NCBI RefSeq assembly: GCF_028595305.1
Contig: NZ_JAQQXS010000011.1
Location: 62,001-126,000 of the forward strand
Length of the DNA stretch: 64,000 nt
Direction: 5' to 3'
Source: Roseateles koreensis
Lineage (GTDB): Bacteria > Pseudomonadota > Gammaproteobacteria > Burkholderiales > Burkholderiaceae_C
Shown: piece after piece, positions 26,693 to 36,452 of the stretch
Position numbering within the stretch: position 1 is the stretch's first letter
Layout of the letters: each line of letters begins with the position of its first letter
The notes under the pieces: model-generated
What the model saw: the letters and a program-made list of their open reading frames with translations, nothing else
Told to the model about the DNA's origin: nothing
Databases searched by the model: none
Made by a program: the position numbers and the translations under genes

Positions 26693-27967
26693 TCAGGCCA
26701 AAGAGGCGGTGAGCGCTGGCGTCGCAGGTGCAGTGTCTTTGACCTTGCCATCCATCAAGCGACAAGTCAGCACGACCAAAATCAAGATGTTGTACGGCAA
26801 GTCGTAATAAGACAGGCTCAAGAAGGCGCCGCCGACCAAGTAGCCAACAAGACTCACCTGGCACATGGCGCCCAAGTCAGACATCCATTGCGTCTCAGGT
26901 TTTTTGCGCCCGTCGCGATACAGGCGCCCGGCTGAGCGCCAAACGAAAAACCACAGCAGCAAAAACAAGAATAGTCCAACAAAGCCATGTTCACCCAGCA
27001 CCATGAAGTAGATGCTATGGGCGGCATGCACATCCAAAGGATCAGGCGCATAGAGGGCAAACAATGAGCTTGTGCTGACCATGAAACCGCCACCAAAGAA
27101 ATTGTGCGTGGCCAGATTGAATGCCATCCACCAAGCGTTGATTCGGCCACCGGCTGAACTGTCTTGGTCGTAGGTTTTGATGGTAGACATGCGCTCGGTC
27201 CATGTGTCAGGCATGAAGGTGATCAACGCTACGCCCAGCACGACAAAAATCAGACCCATTTGAAATTTCTTATTTCCACGCCACCACATCAACAACGCCA
27301 TGGCGGCAATGGCGACCAAAGCGCCGCGAGATTGGCTGCCCAGGGCGGATGCAGCACACAGCAACATCGCAGCCGACAAGCCCCGATGCATCCATTTGCC
27401 GGGCGTATTCAATTGCAGGAATCGAATCAAGGGAATAGTCATCACCAGAGCCAGCGCAACCTCATTGTTGCCATCGATATAGCTGCCGGATGGCCCCCAG
27501 ACGCGATAGCTTCCCCCTGTTGCCAGGGTGAATATCCCTCCCTTGACGCCATAGAAGCCTAGCGACCCTGCCAAAACCCAGGTCAGGGCCATGATGTGCC
27601 GCCGACTGTAGAGTACGGCCAAGGCCACGAGGATCATGAAGTCAATCTTCATCACCCGTACCCATAGGTCAAAACTTTTGTCGAAAAAGAAAGAGAACGG
27701 CAGCGTGATGCACATCCACAGCATGAATAGCATCAGCACTGTGGTTTCGCTGGTGGCAAAGTAGTTGAGCTTTTCTTTGCTGGCAAGGATGCCAATAAAA
27801 GTCGACCCGGCCATGGCCGCCGCCACAGGCAGCGTATGCAGAGCCCAACTGAAGGAGTGGGGGTTCATGACGCTGACCCAGGTCCAGCCCATGATGCCGA
27901 TCCAGGGCTGACGCATGGCCTTGATCATCAGCCACAGCAGCACAGCGGCAAGTATCACGTCACGCAT
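26693..27967 (-). CDS. O-antigen-ligase-like membrane protein, exosortase A-associated
   Basis: A 424-residue membrane protein with about ten hydrophobic segments, of the 'putative O-glycosylation ligase' family found only with exosortase A. MRDVILAAVLLWLMIKAMRQPWIGIMGW is a family-typical start. The large periplasmic loop with RINAWWMAFNLATHNFFGGGF and AHSIYFMVLGEHGFVGL matches Wzy_C/WaaL-type ligases. It probably polymerises the repeat units or ligates the glycan to an acceptor. The start at 27967 overlaps the stop of the upstream glycosyltransferase by 8 bp. Confidence 0.9.
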   Translation of the reverse strand: MRDVILAAVLLWLMIKAMRQPWIGIMGWTWVSVMNPHSFSWALHTLPVAAAMAGSTFIGILASKEKLNYFATSETTVLMLFMLWMCITLPFSFFFDKSFDLWVRVMKIDFMILVALAVLYSRRHIMALTWVLAGSLGFYGVKGGIFTLATGGSYRVWGPSGSYIDGNNEVALALVMTIPLIRFLQLNTPGKWMHRGLSAAMLLCAASALGSQSRGALVAIAAMALLMWWRGNKKFQMGLIFVVLGVALITFMPDTWTERMSTIKTYDQDSSAGGRINAWWMAFNLATHNFFGGGFMVSTSSLFALYAPDPLDVHAAHSIYFMVLGEHGFVGLFLFLLLWFFVWRSAGRLYRDGRKKPETQWMSDLGAMCQVSLVGYLVGGAFLSLSYYDLPYNILILVVLTCRLMDGKVKDTAPATPALTASLA

Positions 27968-29213
27968 CAACGGCTCCCGGGTGCTGCGCCTGAGCATTTG
28001 CTTGCGTGGAGGCACTCAAACGGCCAAACAGCTGAAGTTGGGCTTGCGTTGTGGCCTCCCAGCTGAAGCCTTCGGCAAAGCGCCGCACCAGCGCTCGATC
28101 GGGCATGGCGGCCAGCAGATGGGTCAATTCACGTGCAAAAGCCAGACCACTGCGTTCCTTGACAAGCCGCCCCGCCACCGGGTCGGACACCACCTCGGGC
28201 GTGCCCCAGATGTCGGTGGCCACCACCGGTGTACCGCAGGCCATGGACTCCAACAGCACATTGGCCCAGCCTTCACGGCTGGAGGCGAGAATGAAGATAT
28301 CTGCCGCGCTGTACCAACGGTAGAGCTCGGTATTGGGTTGGGCACCGGGCATGCTCAGGTGAGCGGCCACGCCCAATTTTTCGGCCAAGGCCTGCAGGTT
28401 TTGACGCTCCGGCCCCTCCCCCACAATCACCAGCCGTGCCTGCGGAAAACGCGGTAACAGATGCGCCAACGCCTCGATGGCCAGATGATGACCCTTGCGT
28501 TCAATCAGATACCCCACTGACATCAGCAACGGTGCACCTTGCAAGCCCAGCGACTCACGCGCCTGCGCCTGAGGCACGGGGTGAAAGCGTTGCAGATCGA
28601 CACCGTTGCGCATCACATGCAAACGATCCTCCGGAACTTGCCATTGCCGCAACACATCCATCAAGGCGGAGCACACGCCGATGGAAGCCTGAGCTTTGCG
28701 GGCCGCCCATTGAATCATCTTGCGGGGCAAGGTGTAGGCCGGGATCAAATTCAGATCGGTGCCTCGTGCGGTGATGGTCAACGGCTTTTTGAAATGCCTA
28801 GCCAGCAGCGCCGCAGCTACCCCGTCAGGGTAGTAGTAGTGGGCATCGATGACATCGAAGTCGAACCCGTCATCCAGCAATTTCTGCACCGCCGCGCGAG
28901 CGCCCAGATACATGCCCAGCGGCGCCAGGCTCATGCCCACCTTGGGTAAAAGCACATAACGCGGATGCACTACGTCAATACCGTTGCGGTGTTCGCTGGC
29001 AGGCGTGCGTGCCATCAGGGCGTATTCACCAAATCGCTCATCAGTAGACGCAAACCAAGGCACAGGCGCAACAACACGCGACTCGACCTGGCCGCTGCTG
29101 ATCAATTCACGCAGGCGGGTTTCAACAAAGATGCCATGCCCTGGCCTCACGCTACTGGGATAGAGCGTGGAGAAGGTCAAGACTCGCAGTTTTCGGGGCT
29201 GGCTCACTGACAC
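27960..29213 (-). CDS. Family 4 glycosyltransferase of the XrtA locus
   Basis: A 417-residue GT-B enzyme starting with GTG, 4 bp after the previous stop. VLTFSTLYPSSVRPGHGIFVETRL is the acceptor-domain start; ARGTDLNLIPAY, VMRNGVDLQRFHPV and LIERKGHHLAIEAL are standard GT4 segments; SSREGWANVLLESMACGTPVVATDI carries the donor-binding E-x7-E motif. It is part of a closely packed run of glycosyltransferases. The sugar transferred is unknown. Confidence 0.92.
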   Translation of the reverse strand: MSVSQPRKLRVLTFSTLYPSSVRPGHGIFVETRLRELISSGQVESRVVAPVPWFASTDERFGEYALMARTPASEHRNGIDVVHPRYVLLPKVGMSLAPLGMYLGARAAVQKLLDDGFDFDVIDAHYYYPDGVAAALLARHFKKPLTITARGTDLNLIPAYTLPRKMIQWAARKAQASIGVCSALMDVLRQWQVPEDRLHVMRNGVDLQRFHPVPQAQARESLGLQGAPLLMSVGYLIERKGHHLAIEALAHLLPRFPQARLVIVGEGPERQNLQALAEKLGVAAHLSMPGAQPNTELYRWYSAADIFILASSREGWANVLLESMACGTPVVATDIWGTPEVVSDPVAGRLVKERSGLAFARELTHLLAAMPDRALVRRFAEGFSWEATTQAQLQLFGRLSASTQANAQAQHPGAVDA

Positions 29214-29217
29214 GCTC

Positions 29218-30366
29218 TCACTTCAAACTTTTGAACAGGTTCAGCACCCGTGCGGCGTGCTGCGACCATGTCAGTTGCTTGTGGGCGATCACCTGGATGG
29301 CCGCGGCGGCCACGCGCTCGCGCAGTGCGGGGTCTTCACACAATTGATCGAGTGCTTTTTCAATGCCGTTGCCATCCAGCGGGTCGTACAGGACTGCGTC
29401 CACACCTGCTGTCAAAATTTCATGGTGATTGGGCTGGTCAGGCGCCACGATGGCTTTGCCCAAGGCCAGGTACTCAAACAAGCACAGGGGCGAGGCATAC
29501 GGCACCAAGGCCGTCTGCAAGGCGATGTCGAAGGCCATGGATAGGGCGGGCACCTCCACGCGAGGCACGGCCCCCGTGAAGCTCAGGCGATCTGGCACGC
29601 CCAGGTGGCGGGCACAGGCTTCAATTTCAGCCCGCGCAGGGCCGTCGCCAATCACCATTAAATGGACGGGGTAACGCGGCGCCTGCTTGGCCACCCACAC
29701 CATGATGCGGTCCAGGCGGTCCCACTCCCGCACGAAGCCGGTGAAACCAACCACCAGCTTGTCTTGCAGGCCCAAGCGGGTCTTTGCCTCCAGCGTGCTG
29801 GGCAAATGTTGGTAGTGCGCCAAGTTAATGGCGTTAGGGATGACCTGGATGCGCGACGGGTCAATGCCCTTTTCAACCATGTAGTCCGCCAACACCTGCG
29901 TGACGGGCAACAAGAGATCGGCACGCTTCCAGACGTAAAGCTCTGCCCAGTCGGCCAACCGAGGCCAAGACAGGCCGCCGTACTCGCGCCGCTCTACCGC
30001 CATAGGGGCGTTAACCTCCAGAATGAGCGGCAGCTTGAAACGCTTTTTGGCCCAAATGCCAGCGAGCAGATACAGGTTGTAACGCTCGTAAATGCCGTCT
30101 GGGCGATTGGCCTTGATGGCCGCACTCAAGCGCCGGTAGGCCACCCAGGAGTAGGCCAGCTCCGCCAATTCATAGAGCTGCCGAGGCAGCAGCGCCTTGA
30201 GCCGCCCGACCCAGCCGGGACTGCCCCCGCCGGCATCGTCAGCCCCAACCTGGGGGGCGCATTCGATGACCTCGGTGCCCAGGCCACGCAGGCCCAAGAT
30301 CATTTCGGTAATGTGGGTGGACTGACCGTCTTTGGAGGCCGTGCGGTGGTGATAGAGAATTTTCAT
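29218..30366 (-). CDS. Family 4 glycosyltransferase of the XrtA locus
   Basis: A 382-residue GT-B protein. MKILYHHRTASKDGQSTHITEMILGL starts the acceptor domain and YERYNLYLLAGIWAKKRFKLPLILEVNAPMA is characteristic of a subgroup seen in exosortase loci. QVIPNAINLAHY is the hinge and VPYASPLCLFEYLALGKAIVAPDQPNH the donor region with its conserved Glu residues. It begins 7 bp after the amidotransferase stop. Confidence 0.9.
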   Translation of the reverse strand: MKILYHHRTASKDGQSTHITEMILGLRGLGTEVIECAPQVGADDAGGGSPGWVGRLKALLPRQLYELAELAYSWVAYRRLSAAIKANRPDGIYERYNLYLLAGIWAKKRFKLPLILEVNAPMAVERREYGGLSWPRLADWAELYVWKRADLLLPVTQVLADYMVEKGIDPSRIQVIPNAINLAHYQHLPSTLEAKTRLGLQDKLVVGFTGFVREWDRLDRIMVWVAKQAPRYPVHLMVIGDGPARAEIEACARHLGVPDRLSFTGAVPRVEVPALSMAFDIALQTALVPYASPLCLFEYLALGKAIVAPDQPNHHEILTAGVDAVLYDPLDGNGIEKALDQLCEDPALRERVAAAAIQVIAHKQLTWSQHAARVLNLFKSLK

Positions 30367-30373
30367 CGTCGAT

Positions 30374-32344
30374 TCAAGCCCCGGCCCACGCGCCCGCAGC
30401 AGCTGGCGTGTGCCGCTCCTGGCCCGCAGTCCCTCCAGGCGCAGCGCCGTTACCCCCCATCACATTGCGCAAGAACGCGTCGTACATCAACAAGCTCCAC
30501 AGTGGTGTGCTGTGGTCGCGCGCGCCGCTTTCATGCTGGGTCACCATCCGGTGAATGAAGTCCGGGTCGAACATGCCGGACTCAAGCAAGGGGCCGCTGA
30601 GCAAGGCATCCCTGACACGTTGCTTCAAGGGACCGCGGAACCACCGAACCAGCGGCACGGCGAAGCCCATCTTGGGGCGGTACATGATGTCGTTGGGCAA
30701 ATGGGGTTCCATAGCCTTCTTGAGAAGGAATTTGCTCTCGCCGCTGCGGATCTTCAGTGACGACGGTAAGGTGGCGAGCCATTCAACGATTTCGTGATCC
30801 ATCAGCGGCTCGCGCACTTCCAGCGAATGCGCCATGCTGGCGCGATCGACCTTGGTATTGATGTCGCCCACGAGATAGGTATGGGTGTCGATGTATTGAA
30901 TCAGCGCCAAAGGGTCGTCGGTGCCGGCGTTGGCGGCATGGCGTTCGAACACTTCGCGTGCCGTGTAGCCTTGCAGTTCGGACTTGAAGGATTTGCTGTA
31001 CAGGGCTTGGCGATCCGCGTCGCGCAGCAGACTCATGCTGTGGAAGTAGGCCTGAACAGAATTGCGTGCAAGTGACTCGAAGGTGGTCTTTGCACGAAAC
31101 ACGCGGGGCGCCCAATCCGCCTTGGGATAGAGTTGGCCCAGGGTGCCGAACAAGGGCTTGCGCAACCCCAAAGGCAAGGCGCCACGCATGCGCTCTTCCA
31201 TCAGGTGCAATTTGTAGCGCCGGTAGCCGCCAAAGGTTTCATCGCCGCCGTCGCCACTCAAGGCAACGGTCACATGCTTGCGGGCCAGTTGGCAAACCCG
31301 GTAGGTGGGAATCGCCGAACTGTCGGCGTAGGGCTCGTCGTACAGCTGCGCCAAGGTGTCGATCAGATCGAAGTCGTCGCTTTGGACGGTCTCGACACGG
31401 TGGTTGGTGTGATATCGATCGGCCACGGTCTGCGCAAACGCGGCTTCGTTATAGGCCGGGTCTTCAAACGCGATAGAGCAGGTATTGACGGGCGTGGCCG
31501 ACTCTTGCGCCATCATGGCCACCACGGCACTGGAGTCAACACCCCCCGACAAAAAGGCGCCCAGGGGCACCTCGGCGATCATGCGCAAGCGAATGGACTC
31601 ATGCAACTTGGCGGTGAGGGTTTCGCAGGCTTCTTGATCGCTGAGCTTGGCGTCCAGCGTGAAACGAACGTCCCAATAACGGCGGGGCTCGCCCACCCGC
31701 TCACCGCGGCGGATTACCAGGGTGCTGGCTGGCGGCAGCTTCTTGGCTTGCTTGAAAATGGTGCGCGGCTCGGCGACGTAGCCCAAGGCGAAATATTCTT
31801 CAACGGCTTGAGGATCGACTTCACGTTTCAAGCCGCCGTGGGCCATCAGGCTCTTCAACTCAGACCCGAAGACCAGCATGCCGTCGTCCAGCACGGCGTA
31901 GTAAAAGGGTTTTACTCCCAGACGGTCGCGTGCGATGAAAAAGGTTTGCTGATTGCGATCCCACAGGGCGAAGGCGAACATGCCACGAAAGCGCTTGACG
32001 CAATCGGCGCCCCAGGACTCCCAGGCATGAACAATCACCTCGGTATCGCTTTTGGTCTTGAAGACGTGCCCCAGCGCCTGCAACTCAGGGATGAGCGACT
32101 GGTAGTTGTAAATCTCGCCGTTGAAGACCACCACCACGGAGCCGTCTTCATTGAACAAAGGCTGCTGGCCCGTGGCAATGTCGATGATGGACAAGCGTCG
32201 GTGACCCAAGCCGAGGCCTGGCTCCAGATGCAGGCTGCCTTCATCGGGGCCACGGTGATGCTGCGAGTCGTTCATGCGCTGCAGCACATTGCGTTGCAAC
32301 TCACGTTTGCCTCGGGTGTCGAAAATTCCGGTGATGCCGCACAT
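30374..32344 (-). CDS. Glutamine-dependent amidotransferase, exosortase A-associated
   Basis: A 656-residue asparagine-synthetase-type enzyme of the XrtA-associated 'amidotransferase 1' family. Cys2 in MCGITGIF is the glutaminase nucleophile, so unlike the gene at 24010 it can release ammonia from glutamine. YNYQSLIPEL and the PP-loop SGGVDSSAVVAMM are intact, as is SGDGGDETFGGYRRY. It probably amidates a uronic acid or similar carboxylate in the polysaccharide (inference; the in vivo substrate is not established). The last 20 residues are Gly/Ala-rich. Confidence 0.93.
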   Translation of the reverse strand: MCGITGIFDTRGKRELQRNVLQRMNDSQHHRGPDEGSLHLEPGLGLGHRRLSIIDIATGQQPLFNEDGSVVVVFNGEIYNYQSLIPELQALGHVFKTKSDTEVIVHAWESWGADCVKRFRGMFAFALWDRNQQTFFIARDRLGVKPFYYAVLDDGMLVFGSELKSLMAHGGLKREVDPQAVEEYFALGYVAEPRTIFKQAKKLPPASTLVIRRGERVGEPRRYWDVRFTLDAKLSDQEACETLTAKLHESIRLRMIAEVPLGAFLSGGVDSSAVVAMMAQESATPVNTCSIAFEDPAYNEAAFAQTVADRYHTNHRVETVQSDDFDLIDTLAQLYDEPYADSSAIPTYRVCQLARKHVTVALSGDGGDETFGGYRRYKLHLMEERMRGALPLGLRKPLFGTLGQLYPKADWAPRVFRAKTTFESLARNSVQAYFHSMSLLRDADRQALYSKSFKSELQGYTAREVFERHAANAGTDDPLALIQYIDTHTYLVGDINTKVDRASMAHSLEVREPLMDHEIVEWLATLPSSLKIRSGESKFLLKKAMEPHLPNDIMYRPKMGFAVPLVRWFRGPLKQRVRDALLSGPLLESGMFDPDFIHRMVTQHESGARDHSTPLWSLLMYDAFLRNVMGGNGAAPGGTAGQERHTPAAAGAWAGA

Positions 32345-32359
32345 AGCTTGAGTAACTCG

Positions 32360-33577
32360 TTAGTTTGTTTGACGCCGGCGCGTTGCTCGCAACTCATCGT
32401 CGTAAACCGATTGATAGGTCTTCACCATGGCCGACATGCTGAACAAGGCCTCGACCCGCGCCCTGCCCGCTTGCCCCATGGCAGCCGCCCGCGCGGGGTC
32501 GCGTGCCAAGGCGAGCAAGGCCGAAGCCATTGCCTGCGCTTGGCTGGCGGGAACCAGAACACCCGTTTCACCCACCTGCACCAAATCGGCGCTGCCCCCC
32601 ACGTCCGTAGCAAGCACAGGCAAGCCGCATGCCATGGCTTCCAGAATCGTATTCGAAATACCTTCTGCCAATGAGGGCAGAGCAAAGCATTGCAGCCCGC
32701 GCATGACATCCGGCACATCGCTGCGCTCGCCAGGCAGCCAAGCCAAGTCAGTTAAACCGGCCTCGTCCAGCAAGGCTTGCGCCTGGGCCCGCAAAGGCCC
32801 CTCGCCCACCATCACCAGACGCAAGCGGCGCCGCAATTCGGGCGCTTGCTGCAGCGCGAGCACAAAGGCTTGGGCCAACATTAACTGGTCTTTGACGGGC
32901 GCCATGCGGCCCACAGTGCCAACGATCCAGTGCCCCTCGGGCGAGAACGGGCAACCCAGAATTGCAGCGGTACCTGCCGGCCCAGGCGCAAAGCGCAAGG
33001 TGTCGACCCCGTTATAGGCCTGCGTGATGCGTGCGGTCGGCACGTGCACAGCGTCCTGAAGATAGGCCGCGAGGTCTCGCGACAGCGCGATGTAACGTTT
33101 GACGAAAGGCTTGTAGAGCCGCCGCGCCCATTGATGGCGCCGGTTGCTGCCGTCCAGGTCCGTCACGTCGCGCCCATGTTCACCATGAATGCGCACCGGC
33201 ACCCCCGCAGCCCAGGCGGGCAATTGCACCTCCAGTGCAGCAAGGTTGCGGCTGTGCACCACGGCTGGCTTCAACTTCTTGAACAGGCGGTACAACTCAG
33301 GAAAGAGCCAAATGCCGTGACCGGGCTTTTTATGCAGGGCAAAGAATTCAACATCCTGGCGTTGGATGCGATGGCGGAAATCCGTCACCTCCGTCAAGGC
33401 CAACACGGCGTGCCGATACGCATCGGCAGGCATGTGGTTGATGAGGTTGACCACGCCGTTCTCTAGACCGCCCGTATCGAAGCGATACATCACATGCAAC
33501 ACGAGCGGACGCGTGTCGCCCACGCCAGTTGAGGGGGTGCATTCAGCGGCTGAATGGCCGGCTTTTGCCCCGTTCAT
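32360..33577 (-). CDS. Sugar transferase of the PEP-CTERM/EpsH1 system (Stp2-type, GT4)
   Basis: A 405-residue GT4 protein of the exosortase-specific sugar transferase 2 family. VLHVMYRFDTGGLENGVVNLINHMP is the family start; IHGEHGRDVTDLDGSNRRHQW, AYNGVDTLRF and VGTVGRMAPVKDQLMLAQAF follow; SLAEGISNTILEAMACGLPVLATDVGG carries the E-x7-E donor motif. Its start overlaps the XrtA stop by 4 bp. Confidence 0.93.
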   Translation of the reverse strand: MNGAKAGHSAAECTPSTGVGDTRPLVLHVMYRFDTGGLENGVVNLINHMPADAYRHAVLALTEVTDFRHRIQRQDVEFFALHKKPGHGIWLFPELYRLFKKLKPAVVHSRNLAALEVQLPAWAAGVPVRIHGEHGRDVTDLDGSNRRHQWARRLYKPFVKRYIALSRDLAAYLQDAVHVPTARITQAYNGVDTLRFAPGPAGTAAILGCPFSPEGHWIVGTVGRMAPVKDQLMLAQAFVLALQQAPELRRRLRLVMVGEGPLRAQAQALLDEAGLTDLAWLPGERSDVPDVMRGLQCFALPSLAEGISNTILEAMACGLPVLATDVGGSADLVQVGETGVLVPASQAQAMASALLALARDPARAAAMGQAGRARVEALFSMSAMVKTYQSVYDDELRATRRRQTN

Positions 33578-35223
33578 GACGATGCGCCTTTCGGCGGAGC
33601 CACAGGCTGCGCGGCATCGGTATGCGCAGCAGCATCGCGGCTGTTGCGCAACAAGCTGTCGATCCGGCCCCAGTTGTCGCTCAAATAACGCTCCAGCAGT
33701 GCGTCATCGGAGCCGGCTGTAGCCTTGTCGACGGCCAGCACCACCACAGCTGCATCATCACCTCGCCCCAACAAGCGGTAGCCAGCGCCCCACAGCTTGG
33801 CTTGCCAATCACGGGTCAGGGGCCGCCCGTTGATCCAGTAAAACTGCCAGACACGCAAGCGCTTGTCCTGCGCAGCTTCAACGCCCGAGGATGCCAGTGA
33901 AAATCCCCGCAACTCGGCCGCCCGAACGATTGATGGCCCACTCCCCGTCGTGCGCTCGCGCAGCGCAGCGCTGACCTGAGCCCACTTTTTATCCTTGGAC
34001 TGCACCAGAACGTTGTTGGAGCTGATCAGTTTGCTGTCGTAATGCTGATGGCGGTAGTAGCCGAGATACACCCGGACTTCCTCCCCCTCTGGCGTCACGT
34101 AGCTGGCCTGCATTTCAGCACGAGGCTTCTCAAATGCCGGCTTGAAATCGATCTGCGGTTCCGCGCGCTGTGTCCAACCGTTGCCGTTCAAGTCAGCGGC
34201 GCTGAGCGTCACCGGTGCGCCGCTACCCTCGCCCACCAATCTGTGCAGCAAGCCAAGCGGCACGGCCAGCAGCGCTACCAAGGCCACGGGGGTGATCCAC
34301 AGCAAGGCAGCATTGGCGGGTTTTGAAGCGCCACAGTCCTGCGGCGCGGCCTGCGGCTGTGACTCGGCAGGCGCAGGCCGCGGATCCGGATCTGGCTCAG
34401 CCCACCGGGCACCGATCATGAACATGGCGAACATCACGATGCCAAAGAACACCCAGCCGTAAATCAGGTGGTCCGCCCCAGTGGCCAGCTTGTTGCCCGA
34501 CAAATGGCCCAGCATCACGATCAGATAAGCGCGCACCCAATTGGCCGCCAAAGGCAAGGCAGCAGCCACCCCTACAAAGATCCAACGCCGCTTCAACGAG
34601 CGGTAGTTGAGGTAAGCAAACAAGGTGCCCACCATGACGGAGGCCATCAAGTAGCGAATGCCGCTGCACGCCTCAACCACCGACCAATTGCCCGACGGAA
34701 TGATGAATTGCAACCCCTCACGAAAGACCGGAATCCCCGATGCACGCAAGGCAGCGACCGTGAAGTTCGCTGTCCACTCCATCAACTGCGGCATGACGAA
34801 TTCGCCAAATGGCACGCAGAAGAACAAAAAGCCTAGCGGGAACGCAATGCTGCGTGCTACCGGCCAGCCCAGGGTCAGGGGCACCACCAAGATCAGCAAG
34901 GCGGTGAAGGCAAACTGTGTCGCCGCGTTGACCGCCACCAACTCCCCCAGCAACCAGACCAGCGCCGCCACCGCCATCGGCCCCAAAAATCGCCAATCAG
35001 GCCACGGCGACAGGGCAGCAAGCACGGCGCGTTGGCGCCAGATCAACCACAGTGCAATGGGCGGTACCACAAAGGCATGGGCGAAAGTCTCGGACCGGTT
35101 CCAGATTTCCACCATGGCCAAGCCGGTGTCTTGAAACAAGAACAGCACCGCCGCCAAGGCCAGCAAGAAACCGGGCAGCGCACGCCGCCAGTCCGGTGAA
35201 GGTTGCAACTCTGAACGCGTCAT
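33574..35223 (-). CDS. xrtA: Exosortase A (EpsH) fused to an EpsI domain
   Basis: A 549-residue inner-membrane transpeptidase/protease that recognises the PEP-CTERM tail of exported proteins. Eight or so hydrophobic helices fill residues 15-275. The catalytic trio is visible: Cys186 in EACSGIR, Arg231 in NWVRAYLIV and His252 in DHLIYGW. After a Pro/Asp-rich linker (about 275-305) and another helix, residues 330-545 are the periplasmic EpsI domain (DUF3485), containing VRVYLGYYRHQHYDSKLISSNN. The start at 35223 overlaps the upstream transferase by 4 bp; longer frames have no family similarity. The cognate substrate is the PEP-CTERM protein at 46600-47535. Confidence 0.96.
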   Translation of the reverse strand: MTRSELQPSPDWRRALPGFLLALAAVLFLFQDTGLAMVEIWNRSETFAHAFVVPPIALWLIWRQRAVLAALSPWPDWRFLGPMAVAALVWLLGELVAVNAATQFAFTALLILVVPLTLGWPVARSIAFPLGFLFFCVPFGEFVMPQLMEWTANFTVAALRASGIPVFREGLQFIIPSGNWSVVEACSGIRYLMASVMVGTLFAYLNYRSLKRRWIFVGVAAALPLAANWVRAYLIVMLGHLSGNKLATGADHLIYGWVFFGIVMFAMFMIGARWAEPDPDPRPAPAESQPQAAPQDCGASKPANAALLWITPVALVALLAVPLGLLHRLVGEGSGAPVTLSAADLNGNGWTQRAEPQIDFKPAFEKPRAEMQASYVTPEGEEVRVYLGYYRHQHYDSKLISSNNVLVQSKDKKWAQVSAALRERTTGSGPSIVRAAELRGFSLASSGVEAAQDKRLRVWQFYWINGRPLTRDWQAKLWGAGYRLLGRGDDAAVVVLAVDKATAGSDDALLERYLSDNWGRIDSLLRNSRDAAAHTDAAQPVAPPKGASS

Positions 35224-36449
35224 GCCCGGTGAACCTCCTGCAAGGCGCGATTCAAATGAAAATCGATTCCGGACAAGCGAGCCTCCCAGCTGTAATGCGC
35301 CAAAACACACGACCGGCCAACTGCGCCCATGGCGCCAGCCGCCGCGGGATTTTGCAGGAGCCACTCGATCTGGCTCACAAACTCTGCCGGCTCGGTGGCG
35401 GCGAGCAAGTCGCGCCCTTCTACGCCATCAATGGCTTGCACACAGGTGCTGGCAGCCACCACAGGCCGCGACATGGCCATGGCTTCAAGAATCTTGTTTT
35501 GGATGCCACGGGCCAAGCGCAGGGGTGCCACGATCACGGCGGCGTGTTGCAAATACGGGCGGACATCGGGCACCGTGCCGGTCACGCTGATATGGGGCCC
35601 CGCCAAGGCTTGTACGGCTGGCGACGGGCTACGCCCCACGACAACAAAGTGCAAATCGGGCCGCTGCCGGAGCAAGGCGGGTAAAACCTCTTTGGCAAAC
35701 CAGATGACCGCTTCCGCATTGGGCCAATAGTCCATCGCCCCGGTAAAGACCAAGGGCGTCTGCCCCGCCGGGAATGGCGAGGCCCGTTGCGGCACGGGGG
35801 CAAAGTAGTCGGCATCCACGCCATTGCCCAGGGTCTCAAGCCGAGCGGGGCTTTCTGGTGTCAGGCTCTGGAACAGGGCAGTTTCTTTCTCGGTGACGAA
35901 GAACGAACAGGCAGCGCGCTCTGCCGTGGCGCGCTCAAATTCAAGCAGCTTGCGGCCTTCACGGCGGTAAACCCAGGACATCGGCCAAGCATGAGCCTGT
36001 GCGTAGTCGGTCCATTTGGCCGAGTCCACATCGACAAAATCCACCAGCATCGGCACCTGGGGCTGAACGTCCTGCACCGCCTGGGCATATTGAGCCATGG
36101 GCGACGAGAAAACGACAATGGCGTCAAATGCCTGTGCTTGTGCAAGCTGCGCAATCCAATGGGTCAGCGCCGGGTTGCGATAGAAAGGCAGGCTCAAGGC
36201 CTCACCAGTCACCAGACCGCGTGCAGATTTCAATTTGACCATGCGGGGTTGAAGTGTCTGCGCACACAGGTCAGCGCAGAACGCGCGTACCGTCTCCACA
36301 TATTGCAAATCGTCAGGATCATCAACAAAAGTGCCCAAAAATACCTCGTGCCGCGCCGCGAGATGTTTGAGCAAATGGAACGACCGCACCTTGTCCCCCT
36401 TGTTGGGGGGATACGGCAGGCGATGCACCAAATAAAGAATCTTCGCCAT
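35220..36449 (-). CDS. Sugar transferase of the PEP-CTERM/EpsH1 system (Stp1-type, GT4)
   Basis: A 409-residue GT4 protein of the exosortase-specific sugar transferase 1 family. ILYLVHRLPYPPNKGDKVRSFHLLKHLA is diagnostic. DYWPNAEAVIWFAKEVLP, VRPYLQHAAVIVAPLRLARGIQNKILEAMAMSRPVV and the Gly/Glu donor motif are present. It starts 3 bp after the FemAB gene and its stop overlaps the start of xrtA, so it is tightly coupled to the exosortase. Confidence 0.94.
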   Translation of the reverse strand: MAKILYLVHRLPYPPNKGDKVRSFHLLKHLAARHEVFLGTFVDDPDDLQYVETVRAFCADLCAQTLQPRMVKLKSARGLVTGEALSLPFYRNPALTHWIAQLAQAQAFDAIVVFSSPMAQYAQAVQDVQPQVPMLVDFVDVDSAKWTDYAQAHAWPMSWVYRREGRKLLEFERATAERAACSFFVTEKETALFQSLTPESPARLETLGNGVDADYFAPVPQRASPFPAGQTPLVFTGAMDYWPNAEAVIWFAKEVLPALLRQRPDLHFVVVGRSPSPAVQALAGPHISVTGTVPDVRPYLQHAAVIVAPLRLARGIQNKILEAMAMSRPVVAASTCVQAIDGVEGRDLLAATEPAEFVSQIEWLLQNPAAAGAMGAVGRSCVLAHYSWEARLSGIDFHLNRALQEVHRA

Positions 36450-36452
36450 CGA

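Noticed and set aside
31133-32674. A 513-codon plus-strand frame
   Set aside because: Antisense to the XrtA amidotransferase and Stp2 genes, which have clear motifs. No family similarity and no ribosome binding site.
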